Assembly (NCBI GenBank): GCA_023447015.1
Contig: JAEXPG010000070.1
Coordinates: 1 to 5,625 of the forward strand
Source: Verrucomicrobiota bacterium
GTDB lineage: Bacteria; Verrucomicrobiota; Verrucomicrobiia; Opitutales; Opitutaceae
Length of the DNA stretch: 5,625 bases
Direction: 5' to 3'
The translations under genes were made by a program, and so were the position numbers. Of this stretch, positions 4,610 to 5,625 are shown in pieces. Each line of letters opens with the position of its first letter. Within the stretch, counting starts at the first letter, position 1. Under the pieces are notes generated by a model. That model did no database searches. It was not told where the DNA came from and worked only from the letters and a program-made list of their open reading frames with translations.

Positions 4610-5625
4610 ATGAAAAAGACCGGAACCATCCTGATCGGAAGCTGGTTGCTCGCGGTGGCCATCGTGGCCGGCGCCACGACGACGGTGCAGCCGCTGGCGC
4701 TGCCGGAATGGCGGAAGCTGCCGGCCAAGGCCGCCGCACCGCTGCCCCTGCCGGCAGCGGTGCGGTTCGAGCCGCGGAAGCTGGTGGACGACACCGCCGC
4801 CCTGCTGCGGGACACGCCGGCGGCCCGTTTCGACCTCGAGGCCCGCGCGGCGGAACTGCCCCGCGGCCTCGCGCCCGCGTTCGGCCTAGTGAGGGACGAG
4901 ATCCGCTTCGACGGGTACCCCGGCGCGATGCGCGGAGCTGACGGGACCTATGCCGCCCGGGCAGGCAACGCGGCGGACCGCGCGCTTCTGCTCGCGCGGA
5001 TTCTCGAGCTCCAGGGCGTGCGGACGCGGTTCGCCCTCGGCCGGCTTTCCCCCGAGGATGCCGAGGTGCTCTACGAGCAGATCTTCGCCGCGCCGCGCAC
5101 GCCGGTCGGCGGTGCGGCCCGGGTGGCGGAGGCGGACGATCTCACCCGCCGCATCGCCGCCCGGGCGCGACGCGATTACGGCGTCGTACGCGCGGCGTTG
5201 GGCGAGAGCCTCCCCGCGGCGAACGCCGGCACGCGCGAGGAGGTGCTCGCGGAACTGCAGTCGCACGTCTGGGTGCAGGCGGAGGTCGACGAGAAGTGGG
5301 TGGACCTCGACCCCGCGTTTCCCGGGGCCGAAGTCGGACAGGCGCGGGTGGAACCGACCGAGACCTGCGAGCGCCTGCCGGAGGATTGGTACCAGAAGCT
5401 CACAGTGCGGGTGATCGAGGAGCGCCTCGGCGAGGACGGACTGTACGAGACGAAGGTCCTCGAAGAGGCCAGAGTTGTCCCGGACTGGAGCGATGCGCAG
5501 ATCGTGCTCGGGCATGCGCCGGCGGCGGAGGCGGCTGGCGTTGGCGGGCTCGGGGTGGGCCAGGTCGGGCGCGGCACCGATGGTTGGGTGCCCGTGCTCT
5601 GGATCGACGGCGAGCAGTGCGCGGG
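4610..5625 (+). CDS. Exported transglutaminase-like domain protein, 3' end outside window, catalytic Cys missing
   Basis: The frame is open from the ATG at 4610 to the right edge (338 full codons, no stop). The N-terminus, MKKTG followed by a hydrophobic stretch (about 6-22) and small residues (AGATTT, 20-25), is a signal peptide or membrane anchor, so the rest should lie outside the cytoplasm. A Pro/Ala-rich linker (about 36-52) precedes a transglutaminase-like core at about 88-240. VRDEIRFDGYPGAMRG (94-109) leads into RAGNAADRALLLARILELQGVRTRFALG (117-144), the usual Cys-bearing helix. HVWVQAEVDEKWVDLDP (219-235) carries the His219 and Asp234 of the catalytic triad. The nucleophile position reads Ala121 (GNAAD where active members have GNCxD), so the domain is probably not a cysteine protease or transglutaminase and may bind peptide or protein. 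A further domain starts at about 250 and continues past the edge. The role is unknown; related domains often occur in large surface or MoxR/vWA-linked proteins, which is context I cannot see here. Confidence 0.82.
   Translation, partial: MKKTGTILIGSWLLAVAIVAGATTTVQPLALPEWRKLPAKAAAPLPLPAAVRFEPRKLVDDTAALLRDTPAARFDLEARAAELPRGLAPAFGLVRDEIRFDGYPGAMRGADGTYAARAGNAADRALLLARILELQGVRTRFALGRLSPEDAEVLYEQIFAAPRTPVGGAARVAEADDLTRRIAARARRDYGVVRAALGESLPAANAGTREEVLAELQSHVWVQAEVDEKWVDLDPAFPGAEVGQARVEPTETCERLPEDWYQKLTVRVIEERLGEDGLYETKVLEEARVVPDWSDAQIVLGHAPAAEAAGVGGLGVGQVGRGTDGWVPVLWIDGEQCA

Noticed and set aside
4886..5515. A 209-codon minus-strand frame
   Set aside because: It is antisense to the transglutaminase-like gene, which has a strong ribosome binding site, a signal peptide and a recognisable core domain.

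Overview
The window is GC-rich (by eye around two thirds G+C, with strongly GC-biased third codon positions) and gene-dense. It looks like chromosomal DNA of a free-living high-GC bacterium. The gene mix is a VC0807-type membrane protein, a planctomycete/verrucomicrobial-looking Gfo/Idh/MocA oxidoreductase, a medium-chain acyl-CoA synthetase homologue and a large exported transglutaminase-like protein. It would fit an Opitutales-like member of the Verrucomicrobiota, but that placement is inference from protein flavour; no marker gene is present. Four of the five genes lack a recognisable Shine-Dalgarno sequence and only the last has a good one.

Layout: (1) 1-109, edge region, possibly holding the start of another leftward gene; (2) 110-550, minus strand, a small four-helix membrane protein of unknown function with a run of nine G inside its coding sequence; (3) 551-757, divergent intergenic region with degenerate short repeats; (4) 758-1534, plus strand, a six-helix VC0807-family integral membrane protein; (5) 1535-1667, spacer with an inverted repeat; (6) 1668-2738, plus strand, a Gfo/Idh/MocA oxidoreductase; (7) 2739-2833, convergent spacer with two hairpins, the second a good terminator for the leftward gene; (8) 2834-4429, minus strand, an AMP-forming acyl-CoA synthetase; (9) 4430-4609, divergent intergenic region with a GC palindrome; (10) 4610 to the right edge, plus strand, the first 338 codons of an exported transglutaminase-like protein whose nucleophilic cysteine position reads as alanine.

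The genes do not form one obvious pathway. The two central plus-strand genes are separated by 133 bases with a hairpin between them, so co-transcription is uncertain. The acyl-CoA synthetase is a single-gene unit, convergent with the oxidoreductase and divergent from the transglutaminase-like gene. I see no mobile element, CRISPR array, rRNA or tRNA gene, and no clear new multi-gene system. The points most worth a second look are the apparently catalytically dead transglutaminase fold, the G9 tract in the small membrane protein, and the inverted repeats in the intergenic regions.
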